Positions 24,001 to 34,984 of a stretch of DNA of 64,000 nucleotides are shown piece after piece; the first letter of the stretch is position 1; each line of letters starts with the position of its first letter. The notes beneath the pieces are model-generated. The model had not been told where the DNA came from. It did no database searches and worked only from the letters and a program-made list of their open reading frames with translations. The position numbers were made by a program, and so were the translations under genes. Source of the stretch: Corbicula japonica (lineage: Eukaryota > Mollusca > Bivalvia > Venerida > Cyrenidae); the NCBI GenBank assembly GCA_038501625.1, contig JAZAYU010000052.1:1766858-1830857 (forward strand), given 5' to 3'.

Positions 24001-24216
24001 ACACATAAACACAAAGTTAGTACTAACATTCCAACTTAAAATATAGGTACATGTAATTTGTAAGCTTTAGTTGTAAATTGATTGAAAGCACCTTATGTTT
24101 ATAAATGTCGAAATATTGGGTAGGTGTACTTAAATACTTTCGTTCTGCATGACTAATACTAACATTGCGATATCTTAAGTTATTTCAAGTGGACATTTTG
24201 AAATATACCTTGTCAT
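14848..24216 (-). CDS. Innexin gene 3 with three alternative first body exons
   Basis: A complete innexin with a single tail and a choice of three N-terminal cassettes. Exons: start 24209-24216; one of 1c (22648-22930), 1b (21437-21719) or 1a (20190-20472); then 18044-18573, 16662-16773, 15827-15954 and 14848-15049. Any one cassette gives 1263 nt, or 420 aa plus TGA, in frame. None or two cassettes break the frame, because each is 283 nt. Constant parts: YYQWVP at about 103-106 opening TM2, TM3 ([15 protein letters not shown]), loop-2 Cys in LCDF and VQC, TM4 ([15 protein letters not shown]), and an acidic tail (PEDEEEK). Protein role: gap junction or hemichannel subunit. It could also be read as decayed duplicates plus one live exon, but all three cassettes are intact. 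Confidence 0.93.
15088..15458 (+). repeat. 26-bp minisatellite, about 14 copies, in gene 3 intron 4
   Basis: The unit gtcagtccctcaataaacaa + agatat repeats with few substitutions and one or two single-base indels. There are no variable spacers, so it is an ordinary minisatellite. Confidence 0.92.
15827..15954 (-). CDS. Gene 3 exon 4
   Basis: Acceptor TTATTATTTTCAG and donor AG|GTAAAA. It encodes [19 protein letters not shown] then [20 protein letters not shown]. 128 nt, ending in phase 2. Confidence 0.94.
16662..16773 (-). CDS. Gene 3 exon 3: TM4
   Basis: Acceptor GAACTATTTTCAG and donor AAG|GTAAGC. It encodes [20 protein letters not shown] followed by [17 protein letters not shown]. 112 nt, as in gene 2. 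Confidence 0.94.
17039..17228 (+). repeat. Palindromic repeat family B copy with aaccctttac ends
   Basis: Begins aaccctttact and ends agtaaaggatt, which are inverted. Inner arms carry gatctggatctacac and gaccagtgtagatt. Confidence 0.7.
17757..17948 (+). repeat. Palindromic repeat family B, best-preserved copy
   Basis: Ends are aaccctttcctt and aaggaaagggtt, a perfect 12-bp inverted pair. Inside are gatccagatcagccggcaca, gatcctgatcagacggcac and gatctagatctacactggtt. About 192 bp with no ORF; a MITE-like structure. Confidence 0.75.
18044..18573 (-). CDS. Gene 3 exon 2: TM2, cytoplasmic loop, TM3, loop 2
   Basis: Acceptor TTGCTTGTTTCAG and donor AAG|GTATTT. It begins [20 protein letters not shown] and ends RIRQLQNIQ plus a split Arg codon. 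530 nt. It is the single shared partner for the three exon-1 cassettes, all of which end in phase 0 as it requires. Confidence 0.95.
18965..19085 (+). repeat. CCAAT hairpin element (family A), diverged copy in gene 3 intron 1
   Basis: Keeps atttcagcca(c)cagatgct and gagatctgagactg on the right, with a degraded left arm (caactttcaatcatctgag). Confidence 0.45.
19829..20034 (+). repeat. Foldback element with tactgt...cacgaatata ends
   Basis: The left end (actgtaaaagttcctatatt) pairs with the right end (aataggtgatttcacagt-like). Many attcgtgg/ccacgaat blocks sit inside. About 206 bp, non-coding. Confidence 0.6.
20190..20472 (-). CDS. Gene 3 alternative exon 1a
   Basis: 283 nt, acceptor TTTTTCATTTCCAG (good pyrimidine tract), donor CAG|GTATTT. 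It encodes [30 protein letters not shown]1 and loop 1 ending DIHKRQ. Loop 1 reads HCWCPAQF, so it has a third cysteine (about residue 59) beside the two usual ones (57 and 75). It is the cassette nearest to exon 2. Confidence 0.92.
20795..20950 (+). repeat. Imperfect ~45-bp tandem repeat between cassettes 1b and 1a
   Basis: Three to four degenerate copies of agtgagtgt-(a/g)ttgttcggag-ttcaaaaggcgaa. It lies about 330 nt upstream of exon 1a on the coding strand. Confidence 0.6.
21437..21719 (-). CDS. Gene 3 alternative exon 1b
   Basis: 283 nt, acceptor TTTTGAATAAAATAG (weak pyrimidine tract), donor CAG|GTCAGA. It encodes [30 protein letters not shown]1 ([14 protein letters not shown]) and loop 1 with ITCWVPAEW and NYCWIK, ending DIHKRQ. 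It has no stop or frameshift. The weaker splice sites suggest it is used less or needs an enhancer. Confidence 0.9.
22648..22930 (-). CDS. Gene 3 alternative exon 1c
   Basis: 283 nt, acceptor GTGTTGTTTGTAG, donor CAG|GTGGGC. It encodes [30 protein letters not shown]1 ([14 protein letters not shown]) and loop 1 with IHCWVPAEF and SYCWIK, ending DIAKRQ. The Trp of the DDW motif, kept in cassettes 1a and 1b and genes 1 and 4, is Ala. It is the cassette nearest to the start exon. Confidence 0.92.
22970..23265 (+). promoter_or_regulatory. CACGTG-rich imperfect tandem repeat upstream of exon 1c
   Basis: Four CACGTG E-boxes (22975, 23000, 23135, 23248), one within a perfect GTCACGTGAC, plus related tcacgcgat and ttacgcgat boxes. 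They sit in a degenerate 55-65 bp repeat marked by ttgtgttga and gaacaag. It lies 45 nt upstream of exon 1c, inside the intron that follows the candidate start exon. A regulatory role is inference. Confidence 0.45.
24209..24216 (-). CDS. Gene 3 candidate start exon (Met-Thr-Arg)
   Basis: ATG ACA AG followed by the donor GTATAT. Joined to any cassette (G GTN) it gives MTR-VA. The candidate start exon of gene 4 also yields MTR. A chance match is possible because the coding piece is only 8 nt. Confidence 0.55.
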
Positions 24217-24279
24217 AGCGTTTAGAACGTTTAGATCTTGGGCTAAGAATCAAGATAACTGCACACCGATTGGGAACCA

Positions 24280-24418
24280 TCTCTCGCGCTAAGAGTTTAA
24301 GGTCATAGCGTTGCGATTGGGACCTATGCTCTCTCGCTTAGAGTTCAATATCATAGCCATCTCTCTCATAAGTTCACGATCATAGCATTCCGACGGAGAA
24401 CATTCTCTCGTGCTCATT
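24280..24418 (+). repeat. Degenerate repeat around gctatga / cgctaagagtt
   Basis: Three to four partial copies of ctctcgc(g)ctaagagttcaa + ggtcatagcg. The same catagcg box overlaps the candidate start exon of gene 3. Confidence 0.5.
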
Positions 24419-26128
24419 TTTAAAACAATTTCACCTTTTTACAGACATGACTATTTCTTTTTCCCAACGTTGATATTAATTCACAGAGCTGACAGTACTA
24501 TATATTCTATAATAATTCTCAAGAATACGGTTTATTTTGTTCATCTTACGAATGCACTTTTTGGAATGATTTGCTTTTATTAAATTGGTAGATCGAAACA
24601 ATAAATAAATAAACAATGTTGTCTAGTCGTTGTCTTTTGTCGTATTAGGATACAATTTTTCGAAGATAAGAATTATTGTGCACACCAGCAATTTTATCAG
24701 ATTTCTGATTCGCTATTTAAATAATACTATTTAAAATTAGATAACGTTTTAAATACCGTAAAACAATTAATTTAATCAGTTAGACTATTTTAAATATAAT
24801 GTGTGTACATACATGCGTCGATAAACATTAAAAGAATAAAACAAAGCAAAACAAAAAACAAGCAATTAATATCTGTCCCTTTGTGTTGATTTTCATATAA
24901 GCTATTTATTGCTAATGACAGCCCTTTATGATGATCATTGTACTAGTAAAGAATGAAAACAATGATAACTATAATTCTTGAACGTCAGTATAAGCTATAA
25001 CCTTGTCAAAACCGTAGAGGATTAGGCAGATACAAATGTAACGAAAAATATTTTAGGTTAGCGAAGAGCTTAAACCCACATTTGCCGACCCATCCATAGA
25101 GTCTGGTCTGATCAGGGTCTACACCGTTCCATGCTTTGTTAATACCTCACAAACTTTTACTTTGTTCATATTCTATGACATGCGAGTTCAACCAAATTTT
25201 CCAAACTAAAGGTTAATACTGCCAATTGCATTCAATCCGAGTACAAATGTAAATAGGTTCGCAATTTACTTCAAAAGACAGTAGATGGCCTAATTAGATG
25301 TGCATACATGTATATTATTTACATGCTCGAAAACGTATAATTCTGGTTAGCCCAAATAAGTCTTCTAGAACATGATCCAAATTTATCTTCGTGTGGCGGA
25401 ATCTAAATATGTAAATTAAACCCTTGAAATATCTTTAAGCATTATTTTTTTCTGCCTTTGAATGAACATGTACAAAATGTAATTTTAACAAGATACATGT
25501 ATGGTACGATTCGTACTCATCATTTGACACCGGCGACTTTGTTGGTTTACTTGATAAAGAGGTAATAAAATGACAATTTATTAGGCCTCCTTATACATGA
25601 TATATGTACCCAAAATTGCTTTGTACTGTAATAAGAAGATGTCCTTTGTTCATTATTTCAATTGCCACTTATTTCATAAACAATAAAGACTTATATTATT
25701 CGTGGGGATACGATATACATACAGGGGCATCAAACTACGTCACATTACAAAGAGGTCTGTTCAAAATTATTATGACATTAATTGAAACATCTGCGATCAA
25801 GTTATGAATAAATATTATTATGACACTAATATAAATTAACCTAATACGCATTAATATCCACGTACATTGATGCTTATCAGTTCCTGCTGTTGTTGAAACG
25901 ACCAGACTATATAATTGTTTTAATTTACATCTTTAACAGCGTTGAAGTTCAGATTTATTTCTCATCAATTGCAGAAAACGTTCGATAAATAGTTATACGA
26001 TTTTTGTTGATTGGTTAACAATGTGACCTAATGTGTCAGATTTTGTCCAGGGAATGTCCTGTAGTTTTTATTTCTGTCCTATAGTGTCTTAATTAGATAT
26101 TGTAATGTAATTATTATGTAATTTTCAG

Positions 26129-26443
26129 CAGTATCTCGACTGTTACTTCTGCCAACTCGAGTGTCACCTCTGCCAAAATCAGCAGGAGCCTGAGTGCCAC
26201 CACTGTGAAAATCAGCAGTTGCTCGAGTGTCACCTTTGCCAAAATCAGCAGAATCTCTCGAGTGTCACCACTGCAAGAATCAGCAGTACCTCGAGTGTCA
26301 TCTCTGCCAAAATCAAAGACAGGTGGCAGATGAAGAAATTCTGTTATATTTTTTGCGCTGCGGATCGTCGCGACAGTTTGAGATACATGTATATAGAAAT
26401 GTTGAACGCAGCGTCAGCATTTTTCTGGCAGAAAATTGAATAG
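26129..26443 (+). repeat. 33-bp minisatellite inside an exon-like open frame (CxxC repeats)
   Basis: Six or so copies of ctcgagtgtcacctctgcca + aaatcagcag. The plus-strand frame from 26129 starts right after TGTAATTTTCAG, an acceptor-like site, and stays open to TAG at 26443. It begins QYLDCYFCQLECHLCQNQQ, an 11-residue repeat of the form LECHLCQNQQx with CxxC pairs. A two-base insertion in the fourth copy moves the repeat to another frame. I do not recognise a family, and a non-coding minisatellite is as likely. Confidence 0.4.
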
Positions 26444-27508
26444 CGAACAAAGATTAGAACGCTACGGCATGTATGTCACATATTCTGATATATCACGACC
26501 ATGAATCTACAATATTTGACCTCTTGTTACTAATCATACACATCTGTATACATTAATTTATGGTAGTTGTCATAATCAGAGGTTAAATATGGATCGAGTC
26601 ATGGCGATTTATGATTCATTTGCGTAGCCTAAAGCTTAAATTAAAAGGCGACAAACTAAAATTGAATTAAATAAATGATGCAGTAAAAATTAGTGAAATC
26701 CTTCAAATAGCTAAATATCTAATAAGTTTCTTGATTTTTATAATTATTTTCTTCTGTTGCTGTTCTTTGCTCCTCTGTTAAGGCACAGCCAGGTTGGCTT
26801 TCGCGATCAGCATGGCCACATAGCCACATTATCCGGCCAAGGCTACAATAAGTGACACACTTTACATAAACAAATTTGAAACTTATTTTTTTTAAAGTTT
26901 TTACTTGTAAGCGTCTTCTAAATAAACACTTAGGATTATTAATCACACGATCATACTTACTAGCATTTGAGTTATTTTTTGAATTGCAAAGAAAAATATA
27001 CATAATAAAGCCACCATAATAGGGTATAATGACACCTTAATCGAGCGAATCGTACAATATTCCTGCAGAAATGTGATTTAGTAAAACTGGTAAGAGGAGG
27101 CATAACATAGCAACACCGTAAATAACAGGACTTAGGTATGTGATAATTAATTAGAAAGAATGGGGAAGATGAAATAAAACATTTATTAATAAACAACATT
27201 TGATTCAAGCAGACATATGTCAAGTTATTCAACATATACTTTTTACATAAATGAAATGTCTATGCTTAGCAGTCTGGCCTGTAAAGCTCAGTTCTATAAT
27301 GTGAACGTTACTTGACGAAAACTCATTATGAACAAGGAAAAAATACTTGCAAAACTAAGTGTTTCAATACATTATGACGGTTACTTGCTGAATCCTTTAT
27401 TCACAAAGAAAAATAACTTGCAAAATTAAGCATTTTAATATGACATCTACTTGCCGAATACTTAGTATTTAGGTGGAAACGTTACGTGCAAAGCCCAATA
27501 TTATATAG

Positions 27509-27644
27509 TTATTTGGTTTCTTGACAGGGGATGTGAGGATATATTGCCGGTCTGGGTGTCATATTACCCGAGCCGCAGGCGAGGGATAATATGACACCCA
27601 GACCGGCAATATATCCTCACATTCCCTGTCAAGAAACCAAATAA
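27509..27644 (+). repeat. 136-bp near-perfect inverted repeat
   Basis: The left arm ttatttggtttcttgacagg ... gtgtcatatta is matched by taatatgacac ... cctgtcaagaaaccaaataa. Arms are about 58 nt, with one or two mismatches and a GC-rich loop of about 20 nt (cccgagccgcaggcgagg). Confidence 0.85.
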
Positions 27645-28141
27645 TTGTTTTATTATACTGCAAAGATTTTTTCAGACAAAAATAATAAGAAAACATCGAT
27701 TTTTCAATTATTTCGATTATTTTATGCAGAATGGCTAAATTCCCCTCAGAGAACATCATTAATGACATGTCTGACGTCATTAATTTACCTGCATGACGTC
27801 ACTTCTATAGAAATTGAATGGACTATCGATTTAGTATTTATTTACAAAATTTGAGAATAATCTAATCGTTTCCAACGTTAAAAACATAACACAAATATTT
27901 TTTGTAACAATTTTAGTAATTCCTAAGCATGTCGCTTTATTATTTACAAATTCGGCTTCAAATTACGCATTTTTACGGAAATTCAAAATAAAATGGCGGA
28001 CGACAGCAAAATATGGGAGGCCAGAGAGGGAAATTAAGGCACGTGCTTTCATATCTACGGCCGATCCGTAAATACGGATATACATGAACGGCAAATTATC
28101 CAATCAAATTCAAGGAAATTTCTTTGCAGTATAATAATTGT
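27645..28141 (+). mobile_element. Non-autonomous DNA element with ttattatactgcaaag ends
   Basis: Left end ttattatactgcaaag (from about 27649) and right end ctttgcagtataataa (to about 28137) are a 16-bp inverted pair. There is no ORF for a transposase. Two TGACGTCA sites (27772, 27794) lie inside. The 136-bp palindrome abuts its left end and may be part of the same insertion. Confidence 0.55.
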
Positions 28142-30004
28142 ATGTGTTAGTTACTTGCCGTAACTCAGTCTTTGTATGCGACCGATGCTAGTAAAACTTA
28201 GTTTTTATAGTGCATTTACTTCTTAAACTCAGTTTTTCTAAAATTTCTGGATGAAACTGAAACATGATTTCTTGAAAGCCGCACAGGGTTTTACGTGATT
28301 GTTTGTTCGGATCTGAAAATGACATACAAAAAGACCTAGATCAAACAACGCTAAATTGCTAATATGTTGTATACGTAACACGATTACAGCGTATTTGATG
28401 TTATGTAAGTATGTACAGCGTAGCCCTTATCATCCAGTCATTAGGTATCAGGTTTTATGCTAATATTTGATTATAATAAAACCAAAACTCCATGGAAACA
28501 ATTCATATGGCATCTTGAATTATGTAACTTTTGCACTGTCTGACTTTTATCACTAGTCTGGAATTTACGGGTTTTTATTGGTTTTTACGTAACGTTATGT
28601 TACCGTGCAATTTGGACATGACCCTGCCACATTAAACATTGTTACAAAGGACTTTCTGTTAGATCAGTCATAAAGTTGTAAAGTCGGAATCTTACTAATT
28701 ACGTTGAATTGCCATGATGATTAAAGGTAAATGACAGAAAGTTTTCAGGGGAAAAAACGGTTAATTTCTCCAAAATTAAACTATGGTCACTGTGTTTTGT
28801 CCATAAAATACCATCTGAACTTTGGAATAAGAAGTAAATTAACAATAAATGTTTATTCGATATTTGTTTTTATGACATTATTAAAACATGAAAATCGCAT
28901 TAGTGATGTTACGTTTTTTTTTAAATAAAGTGCGGTACTTTCATATATGTAAATATACAAAAACAAACTCGTACAGAAAAACATCAAAGATAATTGAAAA
29001 TTCTGTCTGAAAGCCAAGATAAATTTGAGACACTTAAGACAGGCCTTATATTAAATTATAAAAAATTAGAAAATTTTGATAGGTTCACACTCTCGGGACT
29101 GACCAATAGCAAGCAAAAGATTCATGGCTGGTCTCCATTTTCAGATTATAATATTGGGAACCAGACTCAGATCTCAGCATGTTGATTGGTTGAAACTGAA
29201 ATTTGTTTAAGAATCGACCAATCGCAAGATAATGATCCAGACGGGCCTCAGGCACGCTATATGACCTTTTGGCCGGACCCTGTAATTTATACCTTAATCA
29301 AGTGAAATTACTGACAAACAAGAGTGGTAATTAAATGGACCACATATTGTGTTGGTACAGTAAAAAGGTCAATGGTCCGGTGTTTAATTACAACAAAATA
29401 TGTCTACATAGCCCAAATTATTACAGATAACTATAATGGGATATAGGGTTGAAAAATCGCAGTGCTTAAGCGTCTCTATAGTAATTTATGTTTGCTATAT
29501 GGGTACAATGCATCTAAGTGTCAGACCACACCCGACAAGTCAGCATGTGGCGTGCTGTAAGAACAACTTATTGTTTTCTCAGTTCAACTGCATCATTGAA
29601 TCGTTCCGTCACGGTGAACGATAGACGTTGTTCAAATGATGGAGACCAAGCGTTGACTTCCGGTATCTAATTGGTTAAATTTGAGCAGAGTCTCCAAACT
29701 GACGAAATGGGAATAAATGAAAATGGTTTCTCTTCTTGGTTTAAAAAAATTTATTGCCGGGGTTCCAAAGATGGTCTTAATTAATTGTGTCCAACTAATA
29801 AAAATGAAATAAACAACGAGCGAGGGTCGGAATGGCAGACAACAAAAGTCGGAGCCAACATGGCGAATAATTTCAACAATGGCTCGAAACTTATCTCCCT
29901 GCCGTTGTGTACAAATCTTAGGTTTATGGAGTTCTGGTCATAATATTAATTAACCTTTTTTCTATGCTTGAAACACTTAAAAAAATCCTGTTTGTATTTG
30001 TACT

Positions 30005-30185
30005 GACTAGGATGTACGGCGTTCGATGCCCATGAAATGACAGTTATTAACAAACACGAGCGTCGGTAATGTCGAGGATGTTCTGGGTTCGAAGCCCGTG
30101 TGATGACTGTCTTTTAAACAAATATTTATGTCTGAAACATCGAGGATGTTCCGGGTTTGAAGCCTGTCTGATGACTAGTTTGTTT
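30005..30185 (+). repeat. Three tandem ~65-bp units with tRNA T-arm-like (B-box) motif
   Basis: Each unit holds gaggatgttctgggttcgaa + gcccgtgtgatgac or a variant. The gggttcgaagccc core matches a pol III B-box. No A-box or cloverleaf is visible, so it is not a tRNA gene; probably SINE-derived. Confidence 0.45.
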
Positions 30186-33100
30186 TATTCGTCATAAATG
30201 TCAATGAGTTATGGGAGCTTTAATGTTTTACCTCAGTGAATAATTAAAACGCCTGCAAACTTGTCATCGCGTTTGGCTATTTGTTGTGTATGTAAAACTA
30301 CCTACAACATTAATTAATGACTTTAATGTATATAAACATATCTCCTCGGGGCAAAGTTGAGTGGTTTCCGTCCGATGTCCGAAAATTGTTAGGTCAAGCG
30401 AAAACAGACTTAAGTTATACAGGTGTGTCTAGCCTGCTTGCTTATCGTCTTACATAATTAATAAAATGCGAATTAACGGGACTTGTTGATAAATGAATTC
30501 ATTGAGGCTTGTAGATGCATAATTGGCTAGGTTGTTTTTCTGTATTAATGTTGATGAAATTTATGTTTAAACACTTTGTATAAGATCTGAGAAAACATAA
30601 TTGAACTTAATAAATAAGATGGTTTTGTATTTTAAACATGTGAAACTAGGTTGCTTCTGTATGCGGGATTTTGTCTCCTTACTTAACAAAGATACCCTCG
30701 TTTACTTAACAAATGTACATACACGTAACGACAAAGAAGCTGTGAAGCTCTTTATTATGCTACAAAAGATTTTATACGAGTTTAGGTGGAGAATTATGGG
30801 TATTTAATCTGTTTGAATAAGGTTTTAATGTTATTGTTGTTTAGTTTCTCTCCAATTTAAGGATTGAATTTAGGCAAATTTCTGTATATTTAAATGTAAA
30901 AACATGACGTAATTCTTTATTTAGGCATTATTTCATTCTGTCTTCTCTTTCTCTCACTTCCATTTCCTCCCCTCCTTTCTTTGTCTCTCGCAAAACAAGA
31001 TTAATACGTTATGGTAAAAAGACAAAAATATACATGGAATTTCAAACGAGTACCGTTCCGACGTAACTTCATCAAGATTCAAGCACTAAGGTTGTAAAAT
31101 GACATCACAATGAGATTTCACATAAGCCAGTTTTAGCTCTCATGTTTTACAATGCCATAGGTACGGAATTTTTTATGAGCCGGGTTCCAGCACAGATGTT
31201 TTTTATAACCTCGCTTTGAAATTCCACAGAATTGATGTTTTACAATGGCACCACAACGTCTTCATTGAAGATTCGGTAAAAATACTTCATTTTCACCAAT
31301 TTATATTTCAAAAGTACATTATTTGAATTTGCGGGGTCATTGACATCCATATTTGATGGATTCCGGCTCGTTAATAATAATATAAACGGATGCAAGGATT
31401 TTTTTTGAAGAATTAAAGTTGAATACTTTACTTACATCTTCCCTTAGTTTAACTCCTCTCTGATCCGAAGTTCTTGTATGTATCACCTTATGCGAAAATA
31501 TCTGAAATGAACAAACAGTGTCCATGAAACACCATCCAAGAATATCACAAATCCAAAATACTCTCCGGTCTTATTTGTAACTAGTACGTTTGTCGTTCAA
31601 TTAAGGTATTTATAAAACTAGAAATATTGGACTTAAAACATCACGACACACAATTTCACCTGTACAAGTATTTCCTACAATAAATGTTATCACTTTGGCC
31701 CAGTTAATTTAGTGGCAATTGATGGTACAATAAATAGATTTATCATAAAATCCGATTAAGCTTGACTAACATAGTAAATTGCCATTTTAACATACTTCCG
31801 TAACTTAGTGGGAGGGTTCTTTGGAATGTACATGTTACCAAAACATACTAATATAACCCACATCTAATTGCTGTATAAGTGTTTTTAGAGTAGGATCGAA
31901 ATTTCTCGGAAGGGGGTTCGTTTGGGGCAGTCTTGTGGTAGTTACATGATAACTTACAACTCTATTCTCAAAATTCCCATGAAAATTACATATTACTGCC
32001 ACAAAAATGGGGTACGGGTAAACCCACTGAACACCCTGTGGACCCGCCTAAGTTTATGCGCGAGCCTGCAAGGTGAACTGTAGAAAATACAATAACAACA
32101 AGTTTATTTACGTTTTTAACGAAACTTATAAATCGTTGTTTTTTCTTTTAGTTGTTAATGCGGAATGGAAAACAACTTTACCCATTTCTCTATTCACAAA
32201 TCAGCAGAATTCGCTATTTTGGCTATTATACTTCTGTTCTACTTTGTAATCACAAAATTAAGTTCGACGATATTAAGTTTGTTGTTGTTGTTTTTGTGTA
32301 TGAAGAAACTTTTTTATGTTATAATTCAGAAAGGGGATAACGCGATATTTACAATGGTTTAATAGTTATTTAAGGGTACAGTAAATATTAAATTTAAATA
32401 AATTAAAATAAAATATATTTACAATTACAATATCTACTATAACATTTCAACTTTTAAACCATTTTTACTATTAATTTATTATAAAATAGAGGAAAAATAC
32501 CTGATATTTATATCCTTAGTGAAAGTTAAACAACAAAGATGGCGTCGTATTTCCGTACATCATATAAAACCCGAATTCATGCTTCGTTGCTTTAAAGATA
32601 CAATTTTTACACATAAAGTAAAGGTGTGTTAAACATTTACCTACATTCAGCTTTAACACTGTAAGACTCCTTTCAAAACATGTTGAATAGCCTTTCAAAA
32701 TCAGCCTTAACCTGCGAATAAGCGGCTTTGATTTTATTAAGTAATTATATTATAATCTACAGTTTTTTGAAACCCTGTACAAACTGTAGTTACATTCTTT
32801 CCAAATGTTAAAGGTATGAAAAGAAATACAGGAGCGAGAACAAAGCCTGTGTTTAGTTTTGAGGTATAGGGAAAGATCACTTTTCATAAATAACAATAAA
32901 ACCACCCATGCATTTAAACATTTTAAGACAATATACGTCTACAATTAAGCAGAATTAATTAACAAAAATAGGTCAAATCACAATACAATCATAACGATGA
33001 CAGTGGTTATTAAATTTAATAAGATAATTTTAAATTAGCAAATATATATTTAGTTTACTTTGGTTTAACGTATCTCTCTCAATACAGATTAAACCAGATA

Positions 33101-34544
33101 AGCGGGGCGTGTAGACCCAGGTTAGCGCGTTAGTAAGATCTGAATGATTCGATGAACAGATGTACGGACGGACTAACAGACAATTTTGTTTCAATTAAGT
33201 TTCCCAGCCTTTGAACACAACTGCTGCAATATAGTTCACACGTCGATGCGGGTAAAAGCGGAAAGATTCTAAGTGATATTAAATGAAGAAGCAGAGAGAA
33301 CCCTTCTCGATTTTATCCTACAACGTACAAAATTGCGAACAAATAAAAAAATTACAAATTACTATACCCGAACTAGAATAAAGCTAATTGGTAGATAATT
33401 TTCATATCATGATTCAGCAACCGAGACTAACAAGGCTGTACATCATGCGTCTAAGGGTAAATGACCTTGAGGTTTAGTCCAACCGACCACAATACAGAAA
33501 ATCAGCACCTCTTCGGTTATTTCAATTATAATGTTCATATTTTATGTGCTTTTTTTCCATATTTTATCGAATTTTAATAGTTAGTAAATAGTACATGTGT
33601 CGTAACAAATCAGATGTCTGAGATTTGAGACTGGAATGAATCTTTAATGACACTGGGCCCAATTAGTCATTAGTCAGTTCTGAGATTATGCCAACTTTCA
33701 ACCAATCAGACGGCTTAGATTTGTGTCCTATCTCAGCTTAATAACCTTTGGTGCCAGATTATGTTGCCACGCGAGACTTAGGCGGATCCAGGTACAAATC
33801 AATTTTAAACGAAGATCAAAGTCTTAGTAAAGGGAGATAAACGCGTATCAAAGTTCAACTTAATTACTGTTTCCACTCCGATGGTTCAAAACGAACCTAT
33901 ACTTTCTTCGCCATTTATTGTTGACATTTTATTCGCCCTTCGTGGCTGACGTAAATGAAACAATGCATTTAATCTCATAAATAGCAGGTGCGGTAAACAT
34001 TTTACGCAATGGCAAGCATTTTTGTATTTCTAGTTGCGGATTCAAGTATTTTCCGGTACTTTAAAATAAAAAAAAACACAGACACATTTGGATTACTCAC
34101 ACAGTCCAAGATTCTTCAACAACTAGGCAATTTGAACATTCCAGTCATTATCAAACCACGTTAGCTCAACATTCGGACATTCCTAATTACTTAAAACTTT
34201 GACATTGTCTTCTTTTATTTTTTTAAAATAACAAAATTCATTTGTTTCGTGGAGAACTTTATACTCTGTGTAAACGGTTTGGTCTCGAGACACGGCATTG
34301 GCACATACCACAGAATCACCAGGCAGTTTAACTATGGGAATACTCAAACCGTGTTGCGTTACTAAAACAAAGCGATTCGGACATGTCCTATTTTGACCTC
34401 AAGTGAGGTGCATCCAAACATCGTCGACATAATAACGCATCAATAAGGAATAATACGACTGATGTGTCTGTGACAATTAGTAATTGACACATGACCGTTA
34501 TGCAAGAAAAACTATCACTTAAAAACAAAAGGTCCAGTGCATAA

Positions 34545-34597
34545 GGTTATCCAATGCTTGAGATTTGAGACTGGTTTTCATACTCAGTTTTATAACA
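34545..34597 (+). repeat. Half copy of the CCAAT hairpin element
   Basis: Only one arm is present: atgcttgagatttgagactg then gttttcatactcagttttat, preceded directly by ggttatcc. Confidence 0.6.
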
Positions 34598-34984
34598 TTT
34601 AACACAGGCATTGATCGTGAAAATTTTCAGTCAAGAACAGCCCTGATAAGATTACTACTTCTATTTAAGCGTCACTTGCTTCAAATGATAATTTAAACGT
34701 CCCCATTAAATTGATATATACACTGTCATTTGGTGTCTTAACACAAAAAACTTGACGCGGTAAAACATTAGTATTACTAGAAATGTGTCCATAGGACACG
34801 GATGCCCCCGCTATGCATCGTTTTCAGATACTAAAGTGCAATGATGGGAATAATAGCATTTCAAAGACAGTGATGTTCGAGTAATTATAAGAATATGCAT
34901 AAACTTGATGATCAAGTAAATTATTTGTATTTGTGGCACTGTTGTCTTCTCATTACGGAAATGTCTGTGAAGAAGTTGGTGGTA

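Noticed and set aside
26719..27235. Two overlapping minus-strand ORFs of 94 and 87 aa.
   Set aside because: Composition looks like translated AT-rich non-coding DNA, with no domain or matching splice sites.
31436..31501. A 66-nt minus-strand segment with a good acceptor (TTGTTCATTTCAG) and donor (GAT|GTAAGT) that could be a 5' UTR exon of gene 3, joining AT to G to make a split ATG.
   Set aside because: It would give MVAGLLG, but genes 1 and 2 start their body exons with A, so the split-ATG model cannot hold for the family. The MTR exon at 24209 fits better. It might still be a non-coding exon.
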